From Nitrospirota bacterium (GTDB lineage Bacteria > Nitrospirota > UBA9217): a DNA stretch of 30,910 nucleotides. The DNA is taken from the NCBI GenBank assembly GCA_023229435.1, contig JALNZF010000030.1, forward strand, positions 1 through 30,910, written 5' to 3'. The translations under genes were made by a program, and so were the position numbers. Positions 8,954-17,108 of this stretch are shown one piece after another. Each line of letters begins with the position of its first letter. The first letter of the stretch is position 1. The notes under the pieces are model-generated. The model had not been told where the DNA came from and searched no databases. It saw only the letters and a list, made by a program, of their open reading frames with translations.

Positions 8954-9222
8954 AGATCTCGTCCCCCCTTTTATTAATGTTCAGTTAAAATGTAATTCTC
9001 TTAAATATTGCAATATCAATGCCTTTTTATAACATATTATAAATTAAGCATTTTGCAGCAATTTAAAAAAGTATTGTTTGTTTTCTCGACAAACAGATAA
9101 TTTATAAATAGAACTTAGTTATCAATATAATACTAAATATTTACGATAATAAGTATAAAAAAACCATTTAAATTGAAATTTGTGTAAAATATTTCGACAA
9201 ACCTTTTATTTGGAGCGTCAAC
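8954..9222. other. AT-rich intergenic region upstream of Cys-rich gene B
   Basis: The stretch is very AT-rich compared with the genes around it and should contain the promoter of protein B on the minus strand. TATAAT-like words and the palindrome ATTGCAAT (9007-9014) are present. No -35/-10 pair with proper spacing stands out, so no promoter is called. Confidence 0.4.
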
Positions 9223-9315
9223 GTGAGAACCTCAGACGTGATAAAAAATTGCAGAATTGCAGGAGGGGTAGACGCCAGCACCATACACAAAAGTGCCTTT
9301 CAAAGGAGTTGTTCC

Positions 9316-9450
9316 ATGTTTAGACCGGATCAAAGGCAATATGCTTCATTTCCAGAGTTGTCCCTGGATTTGCAGAACATGGATCTGCACGCTCTGCTTA
9401 CGGACCGCCGGGATCAGTTGCGCGTGATGACTGTTCGACATAGGCGGTAA
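9316..9450 (+). CDS. Possible small ORF, 44 residues
   Basis: An ATG with a strong AAAGGAG seven bases upstream opens a 44-codon frame (MFRPDQRQYASFPELSLDLQ at the start) that ends 53 bp inside the convergent PilZ gene. No family is recognised and there is no membrane segment. The good ribosome site is the only positive evidence. An upstream GTG at 9223 would extend it to 75 residues. It may equally be a chance frame. Confidence 0.25.
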   Translation: MFRPDQRQYASFPELSLDLQNMDLHALLTDRRDQLRVMTVRHRR

Positions 9451-10099
9451 GCAGACGTTTGGCCTCGGCGGTGATATCCGTAAACATGAGTCCGTATTGA
9501 AGATCTTTGTGCCCGGGGAATTGCTCAAGAGACCTGATGATTTTGCCTGACACCTCGATCTTCTTTGCATTGGGGAGGTAGAACATACAGTACAGCCGGG
9601 CGCCCTCCGCAAGAGGCGTATCGCATTCTATCAGCATTCCCGTGGCGCTGATATTCCTGACGCGGCCGTAGAACGGTTCATCATCGACGCGGCCGTCAAC
9701 GCTGGCACTCAGAAGAACCCGGAGCATCTCCCTCGCGGCAATATCGAGAAGCTGCTGCGCTTTTACCATGAGCACAAAGGGGTGGACCGGTTGCAGCAGC
9801 ACCGCGTTCGCCCTGCATTGCTCGCTCCGATCGATCGCTTCCGGGGTGTCTGCGCAGACCATGATCATCGACACCGCGCGGAGATCCTCACTCTCTCTGA
9901 TCATTGAACAGAACTGCTCCCCCGCCATGCCGGGCATATCGAGTTGCATGATAATGAGGTTCACCCGCTCTGCGCGATGAATTTTCAGCGCCTCTTCGTT
10001 CGTTGCCGCGACAAATACCCTGAGGTCCGTCCGGTTCAAGAAGGTTTCATTCTGTTCCAATAAACCGTGAAGCTCACGCGCGATCAGTATTTTTTTCAT
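9398..10099 (-). CDS. Pseudo-receiver domain fused to PilZ (c-di-GMP effector)
   Basis: This 233-residue cytoplasmic protein has two domains. Residues 1-115 follow the CheY receiver fold (ILIAREL, LIIMQLDMPGM, AVLLQPVHP) but every catalytic position is changed: the acidic pair is Ala7-Arg8, the phosphoacceptor position is Gln52 and the conserved lysine is Gln103. It should therefore not be phosphorylated. Residues 120-220 form a PilZ domain with an intact c-di-GMP signature, R123-x3-R127 and N149-I-S-A-T-G154. The protein is thus likely a c-di-GMP sensor that passes the signal on through protein contacts of the pseudo-receiver, a pattern common in gliding or pilus-bearing deltaproteobacteria and relatives. 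The start ATG lies 4 nt behind GGACGG. It is transcribed alone, with no adjacent kinase. The Cys-rich surface proteins downstream are possible but unproven targets. Confidence 0.85.
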   Translation of the reverse strand: MKKILIARELHGLLEQNETFLNRTDLRVFVAATNEEALKIHRAERVNLIIMQLDMPGMAGEQFCSMIRESEDLRAVSMIMVCADTPEAIDRSEQCRANAVLLQPVHPFVLMVKAQQLLDIAAREMLRVLLSASVDGRVDDEPFYGRVRNISATGMLIECDTPLAEGARLYCMFYLPNAKKIEVSGKIIRSLEQFPGHKDLQYGLMFTDITAEAKRLLTAYVEQSSRATDPGGP

Positions 10100-10409
10100 T
10101 GCCGTCCTGGAAACCCTTTCGAGTGAACACAGTACTATAAGCAGGGATTATTTGCAAGGGAGTTTTTACGTGCGGGATGGTGATAAACCGACGCGGTGAG
10201 ACGTTTGTCGCCTTGGACAAGAGCAGATTCTCGGCGTCCGGATCGCTGGCGGAAAAGCTATTGTCGCACCGAAGCAAACGATATGACACTTCCCTGGTGG
10301 TTGATTATGGCTTTTCCCCCGATGCGACCAACAGTGGACATAAATTCCGTTTACCAGAGTAGCTGACACTTCAAAACCAGCAACCAAAGCCTCCCGTTTT
10401 TTCAAAATA
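10100..10409. other. Intergenic region without a supported gene
   Basis: Only short overlapping frames (up to 79 codons) occur here, with no Shine-Dalgarno, no recognisable protein and no strong hairpin. It separates the PilZ gene from the AT-rich defence array and probably holds the PilZ promoter. Confidence 0.5.
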
Positions 10410-10434
10410 ATCGAAATCAGGATAGACTTTCGAT
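10410..10434 (-). terminator. Weak hairpin downstream of the defence array
   Basis: AATCGAAA and its complement TTTCGATT pair around an 11-nt loop, followed on the minus strand by TTATTTTG. This lies about 95 nt after the last gene of the array and could be its terminator. The stem is short and AT-rich, so the call is tentative. Confidence 0.35.
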
Positions 10435-10528
10435 TTTGGCCCGAAATACCTGGGCGAGGTAACCTTGCATAGCGCGGAAATAACTTGCCCGCGGCAGGAT
10501 AATTTGTAGATAGAAGTCTGCATTAGTG

Positions 10529-13297
10529 TTAATTATGCTTCTCAAAAGTTTCACTCAGGAATTCAAATCCTTTTGAGCGGTAAAGATTACAAATTCTGTT
10601 AGCCGTATCTTTTTCGTTTATATCATAGAGAGCCTGAACAATGGCAATGATATCCTCCTTTTTGTAATCTGGATAAGTCCCAGTATTAAGCATTTTCAGA
10701 TATAAGTTTCCTACCATAGAAGGTGTTTTCATAACGTGTCTGCGAAGATATTCTATAAAGAAACCAGAATTCCAATTCTCCTCTATAGCTGTCACAGAAA
10801 TTTGCAACCACTCATAAACATCATCGTCGATCGTGTCAACAAGCGAGAGCCATCTTCCTAAATTAGATGCGATGATACGATATTCATCTTCCTCAACGTT
10901 TGGGGCTACCTTCTCTATTATCGCTTTCCACAAAGGTTTAATCTTGCGTCTAAGCTCTTCATCATCCCTGTCCCTGAATGTCCATATGAAGCTGACAACC
11001 TGAGAGATGTGTTTGATGTTGCCAGACACTATCAGCTTATATATTAATCCGTTCACATCTGTCAAGTTATTCCACCCAGCCAGATATCCAATGGTTATAT
11101 GTTGCACAAGTTTATCTGATGCTTGTTTATCGCCGAATAGGCATGACAGCCCTCTTTCATAGTGACCATTATCACGCACAAGTTCATAAATTTCCTCATA
11201 CACTGTTGATGTCATAATTATGTAACCAGTGAAAGCGGCTTGCCAGTATTCTTCGCTTTCAATATCAAATATTTTGTTTATATTTGCGATTACCCATTGT
11301 TTGTCGAGGTAATTCAAGTATGGAAGATGCCAGCCAATAACCACAGAAAATTCCATGCCGGTTTCTTTCGTTTTATCAAGACGCTCCATGAAAGCCGACT
11401 TTATAGGCTCAATCCATTTATTTTCTTTACCCTGGCCATAAAGACGAGCATAACGGAGCGAGTAGTTTATTGCTGCTATAAACACCTTGCCTTTTGACGA
11501 GTTTAGAACCGAAGTTACAAGGTCACTCATCATGCTCATGTCACGATTGACATTCTTAAGAAGAAGCAAAATTATTTGTTCCGCTATTGGCAAAAGGTCT
11601 AAAGAGAAGGCATGTTTATCATTCTTCGTGCCTTCCCAAATGAGGTTTGCTATCGTGTCAGCAATCCAGCGTTTATAGTCAGACTTTCCTTCTTTCATTT
11701 CTCCAATCCAAAAGCTACCGTCCTCTATTAGCTTCTTCATAAATGGTAGCAGCTCATTCCAATCGAAATCCTTATTATTTCTCCAGGCCTCCTCGAAGCC
11801 TCTTAGAAATTCGTATTGGTATTTTCGAGGTACCGAGAGAAACGGAGCTAAATTCGTAGAAAATCTTACTGGGTCATTTGAAACAAACTTTCTGATAGAG
11901 GTTGCAAGATTTATTCTGGCAAAGTCCTTCCATGAGATTTCATCTTCTTCTTTATATGAATTAATGTACGCTACTATTTCATGGTTCGTCTTTTTCTTAA
12001 ACTCATCCTCATCTATTGGACTAACATCTTGGATCCAACCACCGCCTGATGACCAGGAATGAAAGCCAGGATGCTCTATTGCTGCATCATTAATGGAATT
12101 GTAGGCTTCATAGCGTCGTTTAACTTCCTCATTGTTAGTATCGAGCAAGGCAAGCAGCCACTCCTTTTTATAATAAGCTTTGTCTTTTTCAGGGATACGG
12201 GACTTATCATCTGAGAAATAAAAATCCTGAGTTTCAATCCAGTTAAGAATAGTCTCAATCTGAGTTTCGTTAAAGCTCTTGCAATGGGTTTTGAACAGTT
12301 CATAAAGCTCATGGATGGTCAAACTGTTAAGCGGATTATAGGGCATGCTCCAAAGTAGATGGGACAATTTATCATAGTGATGATTTATCAGATGATATGC
12401 CAGACGCTTAAATATAGCATGCTCCTCACCGAGCATATTTTTCGCTATAGGTTCACTTTCCTTTGGGTCTGATGCCTCAAGCATGTCTTTCACGAAATGA
12501 ACAAGCTGGCATTCATATCTATCAGGAAATGTCGTCTGCTCATGGTCTTCAATTGCCGGTATCCACACATAGTTAAACTGCGACTCATCCTCCTTCAATA
12601 TCTCCTTGATCTTGGTTATCGCAACATTAGCAGCTTCAACAGCGCAGATTTCAGAAATCCCTTTTTTGTTATCATCTAAGGCTTCCTTCAGGTAATAAGG
12701 ATCGATAACTGATATATATTCACGGATGGGTTCCCTATCAGATTTGCTGTAATGCAAAATTACATCGAGCAATCCTATTGTCAGTTCCGCAGCCTCTTCT
12801 TTTATCAACTTGGGAAGAAACAGCTTGCCTATTTCATGATCAAGTAGCGATGTACCTACACTAGGGCGAAGCGCATCCTTAATGAACTGTATATGTTGTG
12901 TGCCAATATACACGATGGGAAAGTGCGATATGATTTGCAACAGCTTCCAATCGCTTATGTAGTTGTCTATTCTCTTCCCGTTTTCACGATACGCAATAAT
13001 TCCATCGACAATCTCAAGCAGCATTTTGGAAACTTCATTATTGGGGGAGCCTTCATTTTTTACTGCCATGTTCTCAAGTGCATCAAAAATATTCCAATGC
13101 AGAATATAGTATCCCTTTTTGTTTGGAACCTCCTTGGGGCGTGGATTTTTAGCCGGGTCGAAATACCCTGCATCTCGTAATGGAACCAACCATTCAAGTG
13201 GCTTAGAGGCTACAGCAAGTTTGTGAAAAAAATGATCCTCCAAACTCTTGTCATTTTTTATCCTCTGAAGTGTATTTATTATTTTATCTGTGGACAT
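10529..13297 (-). CDS. Large helical-repeat partner protein of the SIR2 gene
   Basis: This is a 922-residue protein that I do not recognise by name. It has no signal peptide, no Walker or nuclease motif, and a sequence rich in amphipathic helices with Leu, Ile, Trp and many Lys/Glu throughout, as in HEAT/ARM-type scaffolds. The start (WLVPLRDAGYFDPAKNPRP, residues 36-54), a Gly/Trp-rich loop in the middle (HPGFHSWSSGGGWIQDVSP, about 413-431) and the end (ANRICNLYRSKGFEFLSETF) look like conserved patches. It begins 2 nt after the SIR2 stop, so the two are translationally coupled. In known antiphage sirtuins such as DSR proteins, a SIR2 NADase is fused to a long helical C-terminal region that binds the phage trigger. 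This gene plausibly supplies that sensor part as a separate chain. Codon and base use are far more AT-rich than in the flanking housekeeping genes, indicating transfer. Confidence 0.8.
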   Translation of the reverse strand: MSTDKIINTLQRIKNDKSLEDHFFHKLAVASKPLEWLVPLRDAGYFDPAKNPRPKEVPNKKGYYILHWNIFDALENMAVKNEGSPNNEVSKMLLEIVDGIIAYRENGKRIDNYISDWKLLQIISHFPIVYIGTQHIQFIKDALRPSVGTSLLDHEIGKLFLPKLIKEEAAELTIGLLDVILHYSKSDREPIREYISVIDPYYLKEALDDNKKGISEICAVEAANVAITKIKEILKEDESQFNYVWIPAIEDHEQTTFPDRYECQLVHFVKDMLEASDPKESEPIAKNMLGEEHAIFKRLAYHLINHHYDKLSHLLWSMPYNPLNSLTIHELYELFKTHCKSFNETQIETILNWIETQDFYFSDDKSRIPEKDKAYYKKEWLLALLDTNNEEVKRRYEAYNSINDAAIEHPGFHSWSSGGGWIQDVSPIDEDEFKKKTNHEIVAYINSYKEEDEISWKDFARINLATSIRKFVSNDPVRFSTNLAPFLSVPRKYQYEFLRGFEEAWRNNKDFDWNELLPFMKKLIEDGSFWIGEMKEGKSDYKRWIADTIANLIWEGTKNDKHAFSLDLLPIAEQIILLLLKNVNRDMSMMSDLVTSVLNSSKGKVFIAAINYSLRYARLYGQGKENKWIEPIKSAFMERLDKTKETGMEFSVVIGWHLPYLNYLDKQWVIANINKIFDIESEEYWQAAFTGYIIMTSTVYEEIYELVRDNGHYERGLSCLFGDKQASDKLVQHITIGYLAGWNNLTDVNGLIYKLIVSGNIKHISQVVSFIWTFRDRDDEELRRKIKPLWKAIIEKVAPNVEEDEYRIIASNLGRWLSLVDTIDDDVYEWLQISVTAIEENWNSGFFIEYLRRHVMKTPSMVGNLYLKMLNTGTYPDYKKEDIIAIVQALYDINEKDTANRICNLYRSKGFEFLSETFEKHN

Positions 13298-13299
13298 AT

Positions 13300-14208
13300 C
13301 TACTCCACCGCCTCGTCAATTAGTCGAGAAGCGTTATGCAGATACCCGGTAACTTGGTTTATCTCCACGTTCCAGTGTTTAATAACCTCTATAAGCTGCC
13401 TATACCCATTAGTATCCTTCTCATAACCCAGAATGTTAATCCCAAGGTCGTTATAGTATGCTTGCTCGTAACTAAGAATGTTATCTTCGCCACTGTAGAA
13501 AGGAGACAGCATGAAATGTCGAGGAGACAGTGCTTGCTTTTTTCTGGGATCACTCCTGAGTATAAAATCCAGTATTTCAAACTCTGACACACCATAACCC
13601 AAGAAAAGAACGGTGTACTCTCGAAATATTCGACCTAGAAACCTTCCGAACTCCGGCTCTTGCGTATACCTTTGCATATATGCGGAGACCGTAAATATCA
13701 GAGATTCTCTATCCCTGATAGAACCGTGAATATGGTACAGGTTTGTGCTGTCCAATCTATCCGCGCTAAAGTCAGAAGACTGGTAAAGAATATTCGGGGG
13801 GTTAAATAGCCTGTCAAAGTGAGTATCAGCATTCGTGGTTATAAACAAGCCTCTTAATCTCTCGATGTCGTTATAGATATTGGGTGTCTCAATATCAGCC
13901 CCTTCCTTTAACGCCATATTTAGCTCTTTATAAAAGACATCTGCAAGATGATTATTGTTGAAGAGGTGGTAACAAATCGTTATCGTTTTCTTATGATCGG
14001 GAATCTGAGAAAGGGTTTCACTCTCCCTGAAATTAATAATGTCTTCCCTATGACACCTATTGACGAGGTTTCTGGCAAGCGCATCCCAACCTTCGCAGCC
14101 TACAAGCCTCGATACTCCTGCACCGATAAAGACAGCCAGGGTGCCATTGTTAACGGCATCCCTTATCTCGTCCGGGACTTCAGGTATGAGCGAAATGCCG
14201 TTACTCAT
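13300..14208 (-). CDS. SIR2-family protein, probable antiphage NADase
   Basis: This 302-residue protein of the SIR2_2-like branch has all core sirtuin elements: the nucleotide-binding GAGVS at residues 29-33, the TTNAD block at 124-128 with Asn126 and Asp128, the catalytic His161 in YHIHGSI, and FLGYGVSE at 202-209. There is no zinc-binding Cys tetrad, so protein deacetylation is unlikely. Family knowledge from Thoeris ThsA, DSR and SPARSA points to NAD+ hydrolysis during infection. AGGAG six nt upstream supports the ATG. It follows rloB by 81 nt on the same strand and is 2 nt from the helical partner, suggesting one operon. A TATAAA-like box before the ribosome site could give it its own promoter. 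AT-rich composition marks it as acquired. Confidence 0.85.
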   Translation of the reverse strand: MSNGISLIPEVPDEIRDAVNNGTLAVFIGAGVSRLVGCEGWDALARNLVNRCHREDIINFRESETLSQIPDHKKTITICYHLFNNNHLADVFYKELNMALKEGADIETPNIYNDIERLRGLFITTNADTHFDRLFNPPNILYQSSDFSADRLDSTNLYHIHGSIRDRESLIFTVSAYMQRYTQEPEFGRFLGRIFREYTVLFLGYGVSEFEILDFILRSDPRKKQALSPRHFMLSPFYSGEDNILSYEQAYYNDLGINILGYEKDTNGYRQLIEVIKHWNVEINQVTGYLHNASRLIDEAVE

Positions 14209-14289
14209 ATGCTTCTCCTAATTTTTATAAGCGTAACCAGGGTTTACCTTGAAAATTCTCATTTCCCGAAATGCCCTCAAATGCTCTCT

Positions 14290-14979
14290 TCACCTTTTAT
14301 CCTTCAGGCCTTGGAGATACGCCACCAGCCGATGCACCTTCGTGGACGGGTTATCCGTGCCGGCTTCTTCCTGCCTTTTTTCCAACCGCTCTGCGTGTTG
14401 TATTGCCTCATCTACACGGGGATAGATCGTTCCAAATACAGCGGCGCTGCCTTTCGCATAGCCGGGGATATACGCCCTTAAATCTCGAATTACATTGTCG
14501 CAGGGAGAATTATTCCCCGAGGCGCCATACTGCCGGGACGTATATTCGAAATGGAGCAGGAGCCAAAACTCAAAGCAAGGGACAGATACGATTGCCTTGA
14601 ATTTCCCTTTGTGTTTTTTACTCAAACCGGCCATCTTTTGCAACGCATCGTTGTATGTGCCGTGCGTGTCTTTGTCGAAAACCACGAAGACATGGTCATA
14701 TCCCTGTTTTTCAGGGTCTCTTTTGATTTCTTTGAGATACTCTTCTTCGGCGCTGTTGACGAGGCTCAAGGGGTCGCTTCCGCTGCTGCGGTCATGGATA
14801 ACGATATTCTCCTTGTTAAGATGCAATATGGTTCTGATCCCCTTGAAATAATTCGGCTCGGTCTTTTCTCCTTCGCATATTATGAGAACGACATCTTTCG
14901 AAGCGCGGATTTTGAGCAAACGATCGAATTCCCGATCTCGCCTGATGCGCTTCTTATGAAAGAGATCATCCGTTCCCAT
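14290..14979 (-). CDS. rloB: RloB-family Toprim-like nuclease
   Basis: This 229-residue protein is the partner of the ATPase RloA. The acidic residues expected of a Toprim-like metal site are present: IICEGEKTEPNYF at residues 33-45 with Glu36 and Glu38, and VVFDKDTH at 99-106 with Asp102 and Asp104. SVPCFEFWLLLHFE at 131-144 is the most conserved RloB block. The start codon overlaps the rloA stop by one base (TGATG), which implies coupled translation. RloB was named from restriction-linked ORFs. The ATPase plus Toprim pairing matches PARIS (AriA/AriB) and OLD/Gabija logic, where the nuclease is held inactive until an infection signal. The target here, DNA or tRNA, cannot be read from sequence. 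Confidence 0.88.
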   Translation of the reverse strand: MGTDDLFHKKRIRRDREFDRLLKIRASKDVVLIICEGEKTEPNYFKGIRTILHLNKENIVIHDRSSGSDPLSLVNSAEEEYLKEIKRDPEKQGYDHVFVVFDKDTHGTYNDALQKMAGLSKKHKGKFKAIVSVPCFEFWLLLHFEYTSRQYGASGNNSPCDNVIRDLRAYIPGYAKGSAAVFGTIYPRVDEAIQHAERLEKRQEEAGTDNPSTKVHRLVAYLQGLKDKR

Positions 14980-16241
14980 CAGAATGCAAAGTCTCCGATA
15001 AAAGGCAGCGCTCCGTATCGCCCCTTGAGATAGCCCCGTTCGAAGGCTTCATTCTTCCTGGGGTTGAACTCGACCAGCGAGTACAGCTTTGTCGCCCCAT
15101 GATCGTCTTTTTCGGTAAACCACACCTGGTCGCGCCGGTAGATGTCAGGATCAAGCAAAGAAGTGTCGTGCGTGGTGATTACCAGTTGGGCGTTCTGGTG
15201 GTTCGTTTTTGAATTGTGAAAGAGGCTTACAAGATGACGTACGAGAAGCGGATGCAGACTCGTATTCAGTTCATCGATAACAAGCACCTTCCCATTAGAA
15301 AGGACATCAAGCCACGGCCCGGAGAAAATAAATAGCTTCTGGGTCCCTTGTGATTCATCAGCCAGATCGAGAGAGACGGCGCCCGCCTCTGTATTGTGAA
15401 CAAATTTGACGGCGGTTAGTTCCTTGCCGCTCAGGTCGTTAATCATTTTATCGCGCAGTTCCGGAAAAATAACCGGCGGCACCATGCTCGCATTGAACAA
15501 TTGTTTCTCAAGGTTGATATTTGCGATGCTGATGTCTGCGGCGTTCATGAACGCCATGATGTGTTTTTTCTCATTTTCAGACGCACAGCAATCGATTGTA
15601 GATTGCAGGTTGATAATCGTTGCCGGTAGAATAATGGCAAGTTTGGTTGAAAACCAGTTAAACACCGGCTTCAACTGATCGTTGTTTAGCTGAATTGCGG
15701 TTGAAAGAAAAAGGGCGTTTGATCTGGTCGCCGTTTTAATGACTTCCTTCTGGCCGCTGAAATTTCTACTGAACTGCCATTCATACGTACCGGTTTTATT
15801 GTTAAAAATACGTTCAAACCATCGCTGGGGCTTGCCTTCAGGATAGGCAATGAGCCACTCTTCGGTGATCCGCTGTTGTGTTGCTGAAAAACCGTATTGA
15901 TAGCGGCTCCCCTCGCTGATGATTGTAATTTCAAATTCCGACGGCGACTTTGCACTTTCCCTATCAAAAAGAAACGGTACAACAGGGACCGACTGTCCTT
16001 CCTGAATAGACGAGAACGACTGGATGACGAGGAACTGCATGATATTAAGCGCAAGGATTGTGTTGCTTTTACCAGAAGCGTTAGCTCCATACATAACGGC
16101 AGAGCGAAGAAGCTTAGGCAGCTTGGAAATAGACGGGAACGTATTGGATTCGTCTAATTCCCCACCCTTCGCAGCTGCCAGGCTAAGTACCTGTTTTTCT
16201 TTAATTGATCTAAAATTGGTTACTGAAAATTCAATTAACAT
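14979..16241 (-). CDS. rloA: RloA-family AAA/ABC-type ATPase
   Basis: This is a 420-residue ATPase of the AAA_15/AAA_21 (OLD-like) group. MLIEFSVTNFRSI is the usual family start, and AGAGG seven nt upstream supports it over an in-frame ATG 66 bp earlier. Walker A is GANASGKS at 52-59, the ABC-like signature is DESQGTQ at 295-301, Walker B is VLVIDE at 319-324 and the switch histidine is in THDTSLLD at 357-364. There is a normal-length insertion between Walker A and the signature. It is the first gene of the defence array, has a good promoter, and overlaps rloB. It is expected to assemble with RloB and act as sensor and gate. Its position right behind the group IIC intron and the groEL terminator suggests an insertion hotspot. 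Confidence 0.88.
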   Translation of the reverse strand: MLIEFSVTNFRSIKEKQVLSLAAAKGGELDESNTFPSISKLPKLLRSAVMYGANASGKSNTILALNIMQFLVIQSFSSIQEGQSVPVVPFLFDRESAKSPSEFEITIISEGSRYQYGFSATQQRITEEWLIAYPEGKPQRWFERIFNNKTGTYEWQFSRNFSGQKEVIKTATRSNALFLSTAIQLNNDQLKPVFNWFSTKLAIILPATIINLQSTIDCCASENEKKHIMAFMNAADISIANINLEKQLFNASMVPPVIFPELRDKMINDLSGKELTAVKFVHNTEAGAVSLDLADESQGTQKLFIFSGPWLDVLSNGKVLVIDELNTSLHPLLVRHLVSLFHNSKTNHQNAQLVITTHDTSLLDPDIYRRDQVWFTEKDDHGATKLYSLVEFNPRKNEAFERGYLKGRYGALPFIGDFAF

Positions 16242-16264
16242 GATAACCTCTTGCAGTTTTTTCT

Positions 16265-16295
16265 TTATAATTGCGCAAAATTTGCAAAATGTCAA
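16265..16295 (-). promoter_or_regulatory. Promoter of the defence array, with palindromes in the spacer
   Basis: On the minus strand TTGACA (16295-16290) is followed after 18 nt by ATTATA (16271-16266; TTATAA at 19 nt). The spacer contains two perfect palindromes, TTTGCAAA and TTGCGCAA, overlapping where RNA polymerase would sit. They could bind a repressor that keeps the toxic system low. The start would fall about 20 nt before the rloA ATG. Confidence 0.6.
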
Positions 16296-16306
16296 GCAAA
16301 AATACA

Positions 16307-16467
16307 CTACAAATGCTTTTTTGCTCTGCCAGCCGGGTCATATCCGATCTTGTTCTTAATGTTCCGGATCATACCGGCATCTGGGCTGTCGGCGCTTTTT
16401 GGTAAGGATAGCAGGTGGAAAAGCTCCTTGATGCTTCTTTCGCATAAAGGTCGTACGCATTTTCTCG
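16307..16467 (-). other. 3' exon side of the intron, no clear gene
   Basis: One frame stays open here and reads IKELFHLLSLPKSADSPD and on to AGRAKKHL before a stop at 16307-16309. This could be the end of a lost protein gene, but no start exists on this side of the intron and no family is recognised. It is most likely a remnant or a chance frame. Confidence 0.25.
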
Positions 16468-17108
16468 ATCGGCATAGGGGGCGGCCTTGACGGCCGCGCC
16501 CCTGCCACACCACCCGGCATGCGGGTCCGCACCGGGCGATTCGAGAAGTTGAGGTTATGAGAGGTTCGCTCTCGTCAGCGCTGCCTGTAGCAACCCCGAC
16601 CCTGTGTTCTCCGATCATACCGCGGGGTGCACGCTTCATCACTGCCAGGTTCTCTCCCGGCTTCACCGGACGCTTCCCCCGACCGCTCCGCTAATGCGGA
16701 CTTCTGATGCCTTGCGTGTACCATCGGAATGCCCTTGAACACTCCTTCTCGTTCGGCCCTTCGCTCCCTGTCGGCAGCTACTACGGCCTCTGCTGACTTC
16801 TCGCTCCGTGTCGCCACGTTGGCCCTTCAGCCATGAGGCGAGATCTCCCCAGGTAAGAACGCACTCCTTCGCTGCACAACCGCCGGATCTACGCCGCTCC
16901 GCCTTGATCACGAGAGCTTCGCGGTTTCATGCCCGCTCGCCCTGCTCGGCAGCGCCTTCTATCCGATTCTTGTTCATCAGCTCGCAGCTTCGCTCCGCGC
17001 TTCCTTCCCACACTCGGTCGCCCTCATGCAGTTGCGCTTTGCTTCGTTCGTCGTGATCAACTTACGGTGGGACTTGCACCCACAGGAGTGCGCCCATGCT
17101 GGGCGCAC
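16468..17108 (-). mobile_element. Group IIC intron lacking its reverse transcriptase
   Basis: This is a ribozyme of about 641 nt on the minus strand. It begins GTGCGCCCAGCATGGGCGCA, closely like the Oceanobacillus group IIC intron start. Further shared blocks occur in the same order: CTTACCTGGGGAGATCT, AAGTCAGCAGAGGCCGTAGT, and domain V. The end CCCCCTATGCCGAT fits a group II 3' splice site. Domain IV should hold a reverse transcriptase of about 400 codons, yet only some 250 nt with broken frames remain. The intron therefore needs a maturase in trans or is dead. It sits directly behind the groEL terminator U-tract, the classical group IIC target. A possible EBS1, ATAGAA (16962-16957), pairs with the exon sequence TTTTAT (17114-17109) through one G-U pair. 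Confidence 0.88.
16509..16539 (-). ncRNA. Group II intron domain V
   Basis: The minus strand reads CGCCCGGTGCGGACCCGCAT and then GCCGGGTGGT. It folds as two helices, CCCGG/CCGGG and TGCG/CGCA, with a GACC terminal loop and the conserved 2-nt TG bulge. CGC replaces the usual AGC catalytic triad, as known for group IIC introns. The catalytic core thus looks intact. Confidence 0.85.

Noticed and set aside
9223..9330. c-di-GMP riboswitch near the PilZ gene
   Set aside because: Neither strand shows the conserved GEMM-I core or the required tetraloop-receptor arrangement.
10177..10362. 61-codon plus-strand ORF upstream of the PilZ gene
   Set aside because: No ribosome site in the right place, no family, and overlapping frames on the other strand are equally long.
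14209..14289. Terminator between rloB and the SIR2 gene
   Set aside because: Only a 6-bp stem (CATTTC/GAAATG) with a weak U tract exists, too weak to separate the genes; the operon view is kept.
16575..17056. Several short open frames in both directions between groEL and rloA
   Set aside because: The whole stretch is explained by the structured RNA of a group IIC intron; none of the frames resembles a reverse transcriptase.
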